From NCBI RefSeq assembly GCF_002310815.1, contig NZ_CP011032.1, positions 1,714,001 through 1,778,000 on the forward strand: a stretch of 64,000 nucleotides of DNA. The letters run 5' to 3'. Position 1 is the stretch's first letter. Every line of letters starts with the position of its first letter. Shown here one piece after another: positions 16,893 through 26,072 of this stretch. The notes under the pieces are model-generated. The model saw only the letters and a program-made list of their open reading frames with translations, was not told where the DNA came from and made no database searches. A program made the translations under genes and the position numbers. This stretch comes from Pseudoalteromonas tunicata (lineage in GTDB: Bacteria > Pseudomonadota > Gammaproteobacteria > Enterobacterales > Alteromonadaceae).

Positions 16893-18758
16893 ATGCTGCA
16901 TCCTCGTATTCAAGAAGTTACTGAACGTGTCATTCTCCGAAGCAAAGCGACTCGCGACGCCTATATGGCCAGAATTAATTACGCTAAATCCCAAACACGA
17001 GTTAGAGCCGGTTTAGGATGTGGCAATCTTGCTCATGTCATGGCAGCATGCAGCAAAGACGAAAAAGATTTATTAAAAGACGATATTCAACCAAACCTTG
17101 CCATCATCAATTCATACAACGACATGCTTTCTGCGCATGTACCTTACAAAGATTACCCAGATTTAATTAAAAATATCGCCAAAAAATATAATTCAACTGC
17201 ACAAGTCGCAGGCGGTGTGCCAGCAATGTGTGACGGCGTTACGCAAGGTCGTGACGGTATGGAGTTATCATTGTTTTCACGTGATGTGATTGCCATGTCG
17301 ACTGCAATCTCGTTATCACACGATGTATTTGATGGTGTGTTTTGTTTAGGCGTGTGTGACAAAATTGTACCAGGCCTATTGATTGGCGCGTTATCGTTTG
17401 GCCATTTACCTACCATGTTTTTACCTGCAGGCCCAATGCAGTCGGGTTTACCAAATAAAGAAAAAGCGCGTGTAAGACAACAATTTGCGCAAGGTAAAGT
17501 AGGTCGTGAAGAGTTGTTAGCGGCAGAAAGTGCGTCGTATCACAGTGCAGGTACTTGTACTTTCTACGGTACAGCTAACAGTAATCAAATGCTGATGGAA
17601 ATTATGGGTCTGCATTTGCCAGGTAGCTCATTTGTTAATCCATATACAGATTTGCGTGAGGGCTTAACAGCGCACGCAGTTCAAACCATGCTTGAGCAAC
17701 TCATAGACTCAAAAAATGCACCATGCTTAGCCGAAGTTATATCTGAAAAAACCATTATCAATGGCTTAGTTGGTTTACTTGCAACGGGTGGTTCAACTAA
17801 TCATGCCATTCACTTGGTGGCGATTGCAAAAGCAGCGGGCGTTGAGCTGACTTGGAAAGACATGTCAGATTTATCGGAAGTAGTCCCACTGCTTGCGCGC
17901 ATTTATCCTAATGGTCATGCAGATGTAAATCACTTCCAAGCGGCGGGTGGTATGGGTTATTTAATGCGTGAACTACGTTCGGCTGGTTTTTTACATAACG
18001 ATGTTAAAACAATTTTAGGTGAAGGGCTTGATGCTTACACCACAGAGCCAATGATTGCATCTGATAGCAGCTTAATTATGACGACTGAGCAAGGTCCTGC
18101 GAAAATAAAATGGGTAGATTGCCCAGCAGATTCGCTCGATCCTGAAGTACTTCGTTCAGTTTCTGACGCATTTAGCCCACAAGGTGGTTTGCAGCTATTA
18201 ACAGGCAATTTAGGGCAAGCAGTAATTAAAGTCTCAGCGGTTGCCAAAGAGCATCAAGTTGTTACCGCACCTGCCAAAGTATTTGATTCACAATCAGGTT
18301 TACAAGCTGCGTTTGCACGCGGTGAACTAGAAACTGATTTCATTGCGGTTATTAAAGAGCAAGGTCCAAAAGCTAAAGGCATGCCTGAGCTGCACAAATT
18401 AACGCCAATTATGGCCTCGCAACAAGATAAAGGTTTTAAGGTGGCCATTGTGACTGACGGACGTATGTCGGGCGCATCAGGCAAAGTACCAGCTGCCATT
18501 CACTTAGCACCAGAGGCCATAGAAGGTGGTGTGATTGCTAAAATCCGTGAAGGCGATTTAATTACCTTAGATGCACCAAATGGTTCATTAATTGTACATG
18601 TTGGTGAGGCAGAATTAGCAGCGCGTGAAGCTCAATTTAGTGTGCAAACGAATACGTTTGGCACTGGACGTGAGTTATTTGCCGGTTTTAGAAATACAGT
18701 GAGTAGCGCAGACCTTGGTGCCAGTGCATTTGGTTTGATTTACCCAGAAAACAAATAA
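16893..18758 (+). CDS. edd: Phosphogluconate dehydratase
   Basis: A 621-residue member of the IlvD/Edd dehydratase family. It converts 6-phosphogluconate to 2-keto-3-deoxy-6-phosphogluconate in the cytoplasm using an iron-sulfur cluster. Cysteine motifs [10 protein letters not shown] near the N-terminus, [10 protein letters not shown] and GVCDKIVPG fit cluster binding. The C-terminal segment with [13 protein letters not shown] is a family signature. Length is typical of Edd rather than IlvD. The ATG at 16893 is preferred to an in-frame TTG at 16884, since an AAAGAG purine run lies at good spacing. It heads edd-eda-gap under a double operator. No zwf or pgl gene is in the window. Confidence 0.95.
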   Translation: MLHPRIQEVTERVILRSKATRDAYMARINYAKSQTRVRAGLGCGNLAHVMAACSKDEKDLLKDDIQPNLAIINSYNDMLSAHVPYKDYPDLIKNIAKKYNSTAQVAGGVPAMCDGVTQGRDGMELSLFSRDVIAMSTAISLSHDVFDGVFCLGVCDKIVPGLLIGALSFGHLPTMFLPAGPMQSGLPNKEKARVRQQFAQGKVGREELLAAESASYHSAGTCTFYGTANSNQMLMEIMGLHLPGSSFVNPYTDLREGLTAHAVQTMLEQLIDSKNAPCLAEVISEKTIINGLVGLLATGGSTNHAIHLVAIAKAAGVELTWKDMSDLSEVVPLLARIYPNGHADVNHFQAAGGMGYLMRELRSAGFLHNDVKTILGEGLDAYTTEPMIASDSSLIMTTEQGPAKIKWVDCPADSLDPEVLRSVSDAFSPQGGLQLLTGNLGQAVIKVSAVAKEHQVVTAPAKVFDSQSGLQAAFARGELETDFIAVIKEQGPKAKGMPELHKLTPIMASQQDKGFKVAIVTDGRMSGASGKVPAAIHLAPEAIEGGVIAKIREGDLITLDAPNGSLIVHVGEAELAAREAQFSVQTNTFGTGRELFAGFRNTVSSADLGASAFGLIYPENK

Positions 18759-18791
18759 ACAGCGTGTTGAAATTTAATAAGGATAATAAAA

Positions 18792-19415
18792 ATGAGTATT
18801 GAAAATATTTTACGTTCAGCACCTGTTGTACCTGTTGTTGTAATTGATAATTTGGATGATGCAGTGCCTTTGGCTCAAGCATTATACAACGGCGGCCTAC
18901 GTGCCTTAGAAATTACCTTGCGTACACCTGTTGCAGCGCAAGCAGTTAAACTAATGAAACAAGCTTTGCCCGATGCTTATGTGGGTACTGGTACAGTGAT
19001 TAACCGTGAAACATTTGAAGCGTCGATCGAAGCGGGCGCTGATTTTATGGTTAGTCCTGGTGTAAATGATGAATTATTAGCACTTGCTGCCAATTGCGAT
19101 ACGCCTTTTTTACCTGGAGCGGCAACACCTAGCGAAGTCATGAAACTTGCTGCGCACGGATTTAAATTTTTAAAGTTTTTCCCGGCAGAAGCTGCAGGGG
19201 GAACTGCTATGTTGAAGTCAATCCATGGCCCATTACCACAAGTTAAATTTTGCCCAACAGGTGGCATAAGTTTAGCAACAGCACCAAATTATTTAGCTTT
19301 GCCTAACGTTGTATGTGTAGGTGGCACATGGATGTTAGATAAAACCTTAATTGCAAACAAAGATTGGTCTGCAATTGAAACACTTGCGCGTCAAGCTTAC
19401 GAATTAAATAGATAA
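18792..19415 (+). CDS. eda: KDPG aldolase (2-dehydro-3-deoxy-phosphogluconate aldolase)
   Basis: A 207-residue class I aldolase that splits KDPG into pyruvate and glyceraldehyde 3-phosphate. The catalytic glutamate lies in RALEITLRT (about 34-42) and the Schiff-base lysine in [10 protein letters not shown] (about 122-131). GTGTVI and CPTGGIS loops also match the family. It starts 33 bases after edd with AAGGA as ribosome binding site and ends 10 bases before gap, so the three genes form an operon. Confidence 0.96.
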   Translation: MSIENILRSAPVVPVVVIDNLDDAVPLAQALYNGGLRALEITLRTPVAAQAVKLMKQALPDAYVGTGTVINRETFEASIEAGADFMVSPGVNDELLALAANCDTPFLPGAATPSEVMKLAAHGFKFLKFFPAEAAGGTAMLKSIHGPLPQVKFCPTGGISLATAPNYLALPNVVCVGGTWMLDKTLIANKDWSAIETLARQAYELNR

Positions 19416-19425
19416 GGGGAATGAG

Positions 19426-20433
19426 ATGATTAGAGTAGCAATTAATGGTTATGGCCGAATTGGTCGCAATGTATTGCGTGCATTATATGAGTCAGGTCGT
19501 CAAAACGAGATTAAAATCGTTGCAATTAATGATTTAGCACCTGCAAATGTTAACGCGCATTTAACCCAATTTGACTCAGTACATGGTCGTTTTGGTTTTC
19601 CTGTGACATTAGCTGAAAATGCAATGATAGTTGCAGATGATTCAATCGTTTTAACGCAAGAGCGCGATCCGGCGAATTTACCATGGCAAGCGCTTAATGT
19701 TGATATCGTTTTAGAGTGTACAGGCTTGTTCACCACGCGTGAATCTGCGGGTAAACATCTTACTGCGGGTGCAAAACGTGTTATCGTTTCAGCGCCAGGC
19801 ACAGATATGGATGCAACCGTTGTACACGGTGTTAACTCAGACGTATTAACACCTGAGTGTCATATTATTTCTAATGCATCGTGCACTACAAACTGTTTAG
19901 CGCCAATTGCAAAAATCCTTAATGATGCCATTGGTATTGAGCAAGGTAGCATGACCACTATTCATGCCTATACAAACGATCAGAATTTATCTGATGTTTA
20001 TCACCCTGATTTATATCGTGCTCGTAGTGCAACACAATCAATGATCCCAACAAAAACCGGCGCGGCAAAAGCTGTTGGTTTAGTATTACCAGAACTTGCT
20101 GGTAAGCTTGATGGCATGGCGGTGCGTGTACCAACGATTAATGTTTCTTTGGTTGATTTAACCTTTATCGCAAAGCGTGAAACCACCGCTGCGGAAGTGA
20201 ACGCTGCCATTAAAGGTTTTGCCGAAGGCGCAATGGCTGATATTTTGGAATACAACGAGTTACCGTTGGTTTCAATCGATTTTAACCACAATCCAGCTTC
20301 ATCAATTTTTGATGCAACGCAAACAAAAGTTGATGGTAAATTAGTGAAAGTGATGGCTTGGTACGATAACGAATGGGGTTTTTCAAACCGCATGTTAGAT
20401 CAAGTAACGACACTTGCTAAATTAATGAATTAA
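19426..20433 (+). CDS. gap: Glyceraldehyde-3-phosphate dehydrogenase
   Basis: A 335-residue NAD-dependent dehydrogenase. The Rossmann motif [15 protein letters not shown] is at the N-terminus, the catalytic cysteine is in [12 protein letters not shown] (about 149-160), and the C-terminus carries [12 protein letters not shown]. It oxidises the glyceraldehyde 3-phosphate made by Eda, so it is a fitting third gene of edd-eda-gap. Erythrose-4-phosphate dehydrogenases are close relatives, but the operon context favours a glycolytic role. A strong terminator follows. Confidence 0.94.
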   Translation: MIRVAINGYGRIGRNVLRALYESGRQNEIKIVAINDLAPANVNAHLTQFDSVHGRFGFPVTLAENAMIVADDSIVLTQERDPANLPWQALNVDIVLECTGLFTTRESAGKHLTAGAKRVIVSAPGTDMDATVVHGVNSDVLTPECHIISNASCTTNCLAPIAKILNDAIGIEQGSMTTIHAYTNDQNLSDVYHPDLYRARSATQSMIPTKTGAAKAVGLVLPELAGKLDGMAVRVPTINVSLVDLTFIAKRETTAAEVNAAIKGFAEGAMADILEYNELPLVSIDFNHNPASSIFDATQTKVDGKLVKVMAWYDNEWGFSNRMLDQVTTLAKLMN

Positions 20434-20450
20434 AAATAAATTTTTGATAA

Positions 20451-20479
20451 AACCTGTTGATTTCAACAGGTTTTTTTTT
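20451..20479 (+). terminator. Terminator of edd-eda-gap
   Basis: Arms AACCTGTTGA and TCAACAGGTT with a short loop, followed by a run of nine T residues. Confidence 0.92.
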
Positions 20480-20632
20480 GCCTAAAAAAGACTTAAAGTG
20501 ATCTAATCGACTCGTTACCTGATTCATAGTTCAATGCTGATTTAAAACAATTTTTAACAAATAATGGAGGTTAAACTTTAGCGAAGTAACGTATTATTTA
20601 GCAAATTTAGGAACGTAGGGAAGGTGGATGGA

Positions 20633-21334
20633 ATGAAACAAGTGTTATTAACTAGTGTAGGTAGTTTACTCCTTACTATTAATAGTTTTAGCGCGTTAGG
20701 TAATAGTACTCAAATTGAACAAACACACACCAAGGAAGGTAGGTATTTTTTTAATTTTGCTGCACTGACAAATCACTTTGAGTATGAAAATGATGATGTT
20801 CGAAAAAAACTACCAGACAAAATAACCAGCCGATTAAAAGATTATCAGGTTACGGGTAACGAATCTGACTATATTAATTACAGTTTTGCTATGGGTTATT
20901 ACCTCCAAGATAATTTAGCGTTGAGATTCAACTATACCGCTGACATTGAAATAGACTTTTTAGGTGATTTTGACTTTTTGTGTTTTGATTGCTTCGTAAA
21001 AGATGATAAGCGAGATAGTTACGATATCGAAATGGATATGTATGAGTTTGATGCTATTTATTATCCCTATCAATATCAAGATACTTGGTCTGTATATGTA
21101 TTAGGCGGGCTAGCGGTTCATAAAATCGACGCAAAAGTATATAAGTCTAAGGGTGATACTGTCCCCTATATTCAGACCAATGTTGCTCAAAGTACAGAAG
21201 TGACTTTAGGTGGTAAACTTGGTTTTGGTCTGCAATATGACTTTAGCCCCAACTGGGGGGTGAAATTGGGCTACAGCTATTTTTCTTATATGTCGATTGA
21301 TAAAACGTATATCAATTGGGAGTATCGTTTATAG
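20633..21334 (+). CDS. Predicted outer-membrane beta-barrel protein
   Basis: About 233 residues with a signal peptide (cleavage likely near SALG, about residue 23) and alternating amphipathic strands typical of a small eight-stranded barrel. Examples are YINYSFAMGYYLQDNLALRFNY in the middle and KLGFGLQYDFSPNWGVKLGYSYFSY near the end; it resembles the OmpA/OmpW-like barrel class. The ATG at 20633 is preferred because GGGAAGG lies eight bases upstream; an in-frame GTG at 20624 overlaps that site. Function unknown; it stands alone between two terminator regions. Confidence 0.72.
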   Translation: MKQVLLTSVGSLLLTINSFSALGNSTQIEQTHTKEGRYFFNFAALTNHFEYENDDVRKKLPDKITSRLKDYQVTGNESDYINYSFAMGYYLQDNLALRFNYTADIEIDFLGDFDFLCFDCFVKDDKRDSYDIEMDMYEFDAIYYPYQYQDTWSVYVLGGLAVHKIDAKVYKSKGDTVPYIQTNVAQSTEVTLGGKLGFGLQYDFSPNWGVKLGYSYFSYMSIDKTYINWEYRL

Positions 21335-21494
21335 TATTTTAATTTTCGGTTAAACCAATCATCCCTGTTTTTAACCGTTCATCATTTATTTATACAAGAG
21401 ATTACTCATCAGAATAAGATACCTCGAGACAAACGTGTTGACGATAACAATTGGATGTTATCAACGATTTTCCAATTCTGGGTTTGTTTATATT

Positions 21495-21526
21495 AAGGCT
21501 CAATTTATTAAGTCAGCCTTATTTTT
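21495..21526 (+). terminator. Terminator-like hairpin
   Basis: AAGGCT (21495-21500) pairs with AGCCTT (21515-21520) and ATTTTT follows. It is weaker than the next hairpin, and may end the barrel gene transcript. Confidence 0.5.
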
Positions 21527-21551
21527 GCACTGTTATTTTTAGATAATTTGT

Positions 21552-21582
21552 AAGCACAGCATCCAACCAATGCTGTGCTTTT
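21552..21582 (+). terminator. Rho-independent terminator
   Basis: Eleven-base perfect arms AAGCACAGCAT and ATGCTGTGCTT around a seven-base loop, followed by a T-rich run. It lies over 200 bases beyond the barrel gene stop, so it is either that gene's final terminator or the end of a small unrecognised transcript. Confidence 0.8.
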
Positions 21583-21946
21583 TATTTTTGTTATTAAATA
21601 ATTTTTCCCGAAAAAGTACTAAGATGAATATGGTATCGATAAGGCTATGGTAGATTTATAGTTACTTCTATCTAGTTCACAGATTTACCAATATATTGAA
21701 TTTAAAATTAATATTTAAGTAATTTATTGCTACCAAAGATTGCAAGGGTAACAAGACTCTATTGCATGTTAATACAAGGCCATTCACGTTGGAAAAGGCT
21801 GTATAAGGTCGATTTATTATTCAGTTTGTATCTTTATAAAGCTATATTTTAGTTGCTGTTATTGGATGTAATAGTTTTAGTTTTACTTAGGTGTAGTATT
21901 TCAAACATCTAAGTTTGCCCTAAGTCATTTTTGAAAAGGACCTTTC

Positions 21947-22222
21947 ATGTCAAACGCACATATCTATAGTCAGTTGCAGTTTTCTTATGAGATTACACCT
22001 GAAGCGAAAAGTTTATTTCAAAGTGCAGTAGCATCCATCGACAACGTTATTTATGAACCTGTTGCAATGTGTGCAGCAAAAGATGGGTTAAATAATTATT
22101 CATTTTTATGTAATGGTATTCATATTGAGCCTTCAGCTACGCCTTTTGCTGCTATGATCACGCTTGATCAAGACCAAAATGGTGCATTCGGTGTATCACA
22201 TATTCAAAAATTAAGTTACTGA
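21947..22222 (+). CDS. Hypothetical 91-residue protein
   Basis: The reading frame has a clear ribosome binding site (AAAAGGA about eight bases upstream of ATG) and ordinary codon use, so it is likely a real gene. No signal peptide or membrane segment is visible. The composition is mixed, with two cysteines (in AMCAAKDG and FLCNGIH). I do not recognise a family. It stands alone, about 100 bases before the NERD-domain gene on the same strand. Confidence 0.6.
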   Translation: MSNAHIYSQLQFSYEITPEAKSLFQSAVASIDNVIYEPVAMCAAKDGLNNYSFLCNGIHIEPSATPFAAMITLDQDQNGAFGVSHIQKLSY

Positions 22223-22318
22223 TTTGGATTTTAATGCCTATCAACATAGCGTTAAGATGGAAAAATAACTGTTAACAGCGTAAGCTAATAAAAATTTTAT
22301 AATTTCTACAGTTTTAAC

Positions 22319-24973
22319 ATGCGATTAATTAAATTCTTGCTTTTCATGCTCATTTTAAACCAGAGCTTTTGCCTTTATGCCGCACCAAATAAAGAAGCCC
22401 AATGTTTGTTGTTAAACCAACAAATGAATCAGTTTAGTTACGCGCCTAATAGTTCGCCTTACAAACAAGCAAAACGTGCTTATGATCGAGAGTGTAAAAA
22501 TTTAACTAATCAAGCAGCTCAAACCACTGCGGATCAAGCAACTGTAAACAGTAGTGCTGAAGTTGAGTTATCAAGTAAACGCAATGCAGAAATAGAAGCT
22601 CAAAAGTTACTTGAAGCACAAAAACAGGCCGCGTTAAAGAAAGAACAAGAAGAATTAGCGCAAGCTCAAGCTCGAATTGAACAAGAAGAGCTTGCTCAGC
22701 AAACAGCATTAAAACAAGCCCAGTTAAAAGAAAGCTATGAAGCCGAGAAGCAGCTAAAAGAACAGCCTAAAGCTGAGCAAGCCGCTGTTAAACAGCAGGC
22801 TCAAACTGCTTTAAAATTAGCTCCTGTTTTTGTGGCCGAGCCAGTTGAGCAAATCAGTTTAATTGATCAGTTAATGCTGCCCTCTATCATAGTATTGATT
22901 TTGATCATTATTATCTTGGTTTTACTTAAGTGGGTTAGACCCCGCATGTCACAATTCAAGCAGCAAGCAAGCCTTTTAAAAGAAAAAACCATTCAAGCTT
23001 CGCAGCAATTGAAAGAAAAAGCAGAACAAACCAGAAAGCCAAAATCAGGACGTCTACGTACGAAAAACCAGCTTGATCGAGATATCTATAGTTCATACAA
23101 GCAACTTGGAGTGTCACTTGAAAGTGGCGCTGAGAGTAAAATTGAACGGGTAATTGTTTCAAGCTATGGCGTATTTGTGGTGATATTTCCTTCTCAGCAA
23201 GGTGCTATTTTTGGCACGCAGGCTGCGGCGCAGTGGTCAGAACAAATTAATGGTGAAACTCTACCATTTGAAAATCCACTTCAATCTGCAACCAGACAAA
23301 CCTTTGCTTTAGGCCGTTTACTTGATTTAAATGAAGGAATAAAAACCATTGTAGTATTTAACGATGCTGTGGTTTTTAAATCTCCAATGCCTGAAAATGT
23401 AATTCATCGTGCTGATATGTTTGATTATATCCAGAGTTTTAAACACTTTATTTATATGGATGAACAGGTTGAACAGTATAATGAGATATTAACTCAGCAG
23501 TTTAATCAGCAAAATACCGTACCAGAACCTGAGTTGCCGTTATATACCGCTCCAGTTATAGTTCCTGCGCCTGAAGTTTTGGACGATGTGATTGCACCTG
23601 CTGAGGTGGAGCCAACACGCAATGAGGGTTCAGATAACTTTGCCGAGCAGACCGAAGCGGTTGTGTCCGATTCAGAAATCCGCCAAGAGCTTTTAGCAAA
23701 CGATTCTGAAGTTAATTCACCACACCATGCCAGTGAACAACGAGAAGAACTAGAGCCGTTTATCAGCCCAGCTGAATTTATTGAGCAGATAGATGGCCCC
23801 AGTGTTGAGAATCGATTTGATAAAAATACTCCACAAGATATTGCCTCATCCAGCCTTTTGAACGACGAATTCGATGAAAATGAAAGTCAATTTAGCCAGC
23901 AATCGCGTAATAGCGATTTATTTGCCAAGCCTAGAGCTGATTATTTACCGCAATTTGAGTCAGAAAATAACTTAACAAACAACAATGAAGTGCAAGATGA
24001 GCTTATTAAACATCAAGACAGTGATGTTGCTCAAAAAGAAGACTTTAGTGATTCTGCTCAGCCGTTAGAAAAAGCCCCTTTAGACAAAACGCCTTCAGTG
24101 TTAAATACTGAGACAGATGAAGATGAACGGCACTCAATTTATATGCAAAATGAACCTACAAACAATGCAGAACAACTAGATGAAGTTTCTGCATTTTTAT
24201 CATCACAAGTGGGTGAAGAGCTTGCGCGGTCAAAACGCTCATCTTATCTTGCTGAGCCACAATTCAAAGAGCCTGTGGTAAGAGAATATAAACCTGATGA
24301 ACCAAGTGTTGATGACGTGATACAAAAAGCCCAAGTTGAGGTTACCAAAGATCCCGTCGTTGAGGCTGTTACGCCACCTGAAACTCTAATCAGTATTGAG
24401 CCAGAAGACCAAAAAGCAGTAAATGCAACACCTCAAAAGCCCGCAGCAGTTATCAGTAATGATGATACGAGCGATAGTTTAGAATTTAAACCTTTACCAA
24501 TAGCAAAAGATCTAAAACCTTTAGTGCGTAATGAACCAAAAGGTTTATATTCTCCCGAAGAAAATGAGCTGCAAGAGAAGAAATATTTATTCGCTAATCT
24601 ATCGTTAGATCCAAATTGGGGTGTACCCAATACTCCAGAGCCAGAAAATACGATTGAGCCAGAAAATACGATTGAGCCAGAAAATACGATTGAGCTAGAA
24701 AATACGATTGAGCCAGAAAATACGATTGAGCCAGAAAATACGATTGAGCTAGAAAATACGATTGAGCCAGAAAATACGATTGAACCAGAAAATACGATTG
24801 AGTATGCAATAAGTGATAGTGATAGCGAAATGGATCAGATTCTTCAACAAGCAATTTCGTTCTGCCCACAGTGTTTATCAACTGTGGTTGAAACAAAAGA
24901 CTCTGCTAGTGGCGCACGAATTTATACCTGTAGCTCTCATCCATTATGTGACTTCAGTAAAACTATTCCATAG
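22319..24973 (+). CDS. Membrane-anchored NERD-domain protein with C4 zinc finger
   Basis: 884 residues. In order: a signal peptide (about 1-21), a Gln/Glu/Lys-rich coiled coil (80-165), one membrane helix (188-206), a NERD nuclease-related domain (about 255-375, with the NPLQSATRQTFAL helix), a long acidic disordered stretch (400-770), nine hexapeptide repeats of EPENTI or ELENTI (774-827), and a topoisomerase-type C4 zinc finger with Cys849, Cys852, Cys871 and Cys877. In NERD domains a Glu-x-Lys catalytic pair precedes the Gly-x-Ile-Phe-Gly segment. Here, aligned by eye, those places hold Ile289 and Pro291, so it is probably not an active nuclease. Function unknown; a DNA-binding or scaffolding role is a guess. 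Confidence 0.78.
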   Translation: MRLIKFLLFMLILNQSFCLYAAPNKEAQCLLLNQQMNQFSYAPNSSPYKQAKRAYDRECKNLTNQAAQTTADQATVNSSAEVELSSKRNAEIEAQKLLEAQKQAALKKEQEELAQAQARIEQEELAQQTALKQAQLKESYEAEKQLKEQPKAEQAAVKQQAQTALKLAPVFVAEPVEQISLIDQLMLPSIIVLILIIIILVLLKWVRPRMSQFKQQASLLKEKTIQASQQLKEKAEQTRKPKSGRLRTKNQLDRDIYSSYKQLGVSLESGAESKIERVIVSSYGVFVVIFPSQQGAIFGTQAAAQWSEQINGETLPFENPLQSATRQTFALGRLLDLNEGIKTIVVFNDAVVFKSPMPENVIHRADMFDYIQSFKHFIYMDEQVEQYNEILTQQFNQQNTVPEPELPLYTAPVIVPAPEVLDDVIAPAEVEPTRNEGSDNFAEQTEAVVSDSEIRQELLANDSEVNSPHHASEQREELEPFISPAEFIEQIDGPSVENRFDKNTPQDIASSSLLNDEFDENESQFSQQSRNSDLFAKPRADYLPQFESENNLTNNNEVQDELIKHQDSDVAQKEDFSDSAQPLEKAPLDKTPSVLNTETDEDERHSIYMQNEPTNNAEQLDEVSAFLSSQVGEELARSKRSSYLAEPQFKEPVVREYKPDEPSVDDVIQKAQVEVTKDPVVEAVTPPETLISIEPEDQKAVNATPQKPAAVISNDDTSDSLEFKPLPIAKDLKPLVRNEPKGLYSPEENELQEKKYLFANLSLDPNWGVPNTPEPENTIEPENTIEPENTIELENTIEPENTIEPENTIELENTIEPENTIEPENTIEYAISDSDSEMDQILQQAISFCPQCLSTVVETKDSASGARIYTCSSHPLCDFSKTIP
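24638..24799 (+). repeat. Nine 18-base in-frame tandem repeats
   Basis: Unit GAGCCAGAAAATACGATT repeated nine times with few changes, encoding EPENTI; units 4 and 7 carry CTA for CCA and so encode ELENTI. The spacing of the variants shows a 54-base higher-order unit, a sign of recent block duplication. Copy number may vary between strains without a frameshift. Confidence 0.95.
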
Positions 24974-25016
24974 TAAATGCCCAGTTGAGTGAGCTTTGCT
25001 GGGCACATCAATGCGA

Positions 25017-25037
25017 CTAAAGACTACTTTAGTTTTT
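25017..25037 (+). terminator. Terminator after NERD-domain gene
   Basis: CTAAAG-ACTA-CTTTAG followed by five T residues. A second inverted repeat, TGCCCAG/CTGGGCA at 24978-25005, lies just before it. Confidence 0.7.
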
Positions 25038-25084
25038 GTTTGCGATATGTTCTGCTAGTTAAAAAATAACTTTAGGTACTTGTT

Positions 25085-25948
25085 GTGAAACCTTTTTTTA
25101 AAAACTATTTAGCTTTATCTGTTAGTGCAATGCTTGTTTCTCCCATATTCTCAGCAATGGCGATTGATAGCGTGGATTTTGTCCCTGATCAAACCTTTAC
25201 CCAAGGTGTTGAAGGGCCGGTGTTTGGCACAGATAATCGCTTATATGCGGTTAATTTTAAAGAAGAGGGCACCATAGGCGTAGTCAGCGCGCAAGGCCAA
25301 GCCGAATTATTTGTCACTTTGCCAAAAGGGAGTACAGGTAATGGCTTGCAGTTTGATAGCCAAAATAACCTGTATGTTGCTGATTACAGTGGCCATAATA
25401 TTTTAAAAATTGCTGCTAATAGCCAAACAGTGAGTGTATTTGCTCATAATAGTCTTTTTAATCAACCAAATGACATCGCTATCACTGCTTCGGGGGTTTT
25501 ATTTGCCAGTGATCCAAATTGGGCGCAAAGCACAGGCCAGTTATGGCGTATTAATACCGATGGCACTAGTCGTTTATTAGAAGCGCATATGGGTACGACC
25601 AATGGGATAGCTGTCAGTACAGATCAAACTCGGTTATACGTGAATGAAAGTATTCAGCGTAAAGTTTGGGTCTATGATTTAGATGCAGAGCATCAACTTA
25701 GTAATAAACGTCTGTTTATAGAGTTCGATGATCATGGTTTAGACGGAATGCGCACTGATAAATCAGGGAATTTGTACATAGCGCGTTATGGCAGCGGTAC
25801 AGTTATAAAAGTGTCACCGGATGGGAAAATAATTAAAACCTTTCAATTAAAAGGTCAGTTTCCAACCAATGTTGCTTTAAATAAAGCACAAGACCGTTTG
25901 TATGTAACAATGCAAAAGCGTGGCGCAATTGAGGTCGTTACCCTTTAA
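25085..25948 (+). CDS. Exported SMP-30/gluconolactonase-like beta-propeller protein
   Basis: 287 residues with a signal peptide (cleavage likely after AMA, about residue 26) and repeated propeller blades such as NGLQFDSQNNLYVADYSGHNILKI, LFASDPNW and TNGIAVSTDQTRLYVNES. This pattern fits the SMP-30/gluconolactonase/LRE family, whose members hydrolyse lactones or bind sugars or metals. Substrate cannot be told from sequence. The start is GTG at 25085, giving a good signal peptide directly. It is monocistronic and convergent with the CPBP protease gene. Confidence 0.75.
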   Translation: MKPFFKNYLALSVSAMLVSPIFSAMAIDSVDFVPDQTFTQGVEGPVFGTDNRLYAVNFKEEGTIGVVSAQGQAELFVTLPKGSTGNGLQFDSQNNLYVADYSGHNILKIAANSQTVSVFAHNSLFNQPNDIAITASGVLFASDPNWAQSTGQLWRINTDGTSRLLEAHMGTTNGIAVSTDQTRLYVNESIQRKVWVYDLDAEHQLSNKRLFIEFDDHGLDGMRTDKSGNLYIARYGSGTVIKVSPDGKIIKTFQLKGQFPTNVALNKAQDRLYVTMQKRGAIEVVTL

Positions 25949-25952
25949 GTTT

Positions 25953-26063
25953 TTAAAGCGAATGATTAAGCATAGGGGAAGTAAAAAAGGCTAGCTGCTA
26001 GCTGTATGAAGGTAATGGCAAAAGTAGCATAGCGCAATTGGCCTGAAATTAAATACAGCAGCC
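25953..26063 (-). pseudogene. Duplicated 3' remnant of a CPBP protease gene
   Basis: This 111-base stretch is a diverged direct copy of 26073-26185, the 3' end of the neighbouring CPBP gene. Read on the minus strand it gives YLISGQLRYATFA then a changed tail ending FPYA and a stop, against YLISGQLRYAIFA in the intact gene. The region between carries small insertions and deletions. It is a relic of a tandem duplication, or of a second homologue lost except for its end. It has no start codon. Confidence 0.8.
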
Positions 26064-26072
26064 TTCAAATTG

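Larger units (their letters stand above)
21335..21946. other. Gene-free AT-rich stretch with hairpins
   Basis: No open frame worth calling. It contains two terminator-like hairpins, listed separately, and a third inverted repeat with GATAACA/TGTTATC arms near 21450-21470. After 21582 the sequence is very AT-rich and holds the promoter region of the next gene, but no site stands out. Confidence 0.55.

Noticed and set aside
24638..24799. CRISPR array
   Set aside because: The 18-base units are contiguous without spacers and are translated in frame.
24594..24896. Minus-strand frame with repeated SYFLAQ units
   Set aside because: It is the reverse reading of the EPENTI repeat. The repeat makes it open; it has no ribosome site or context.
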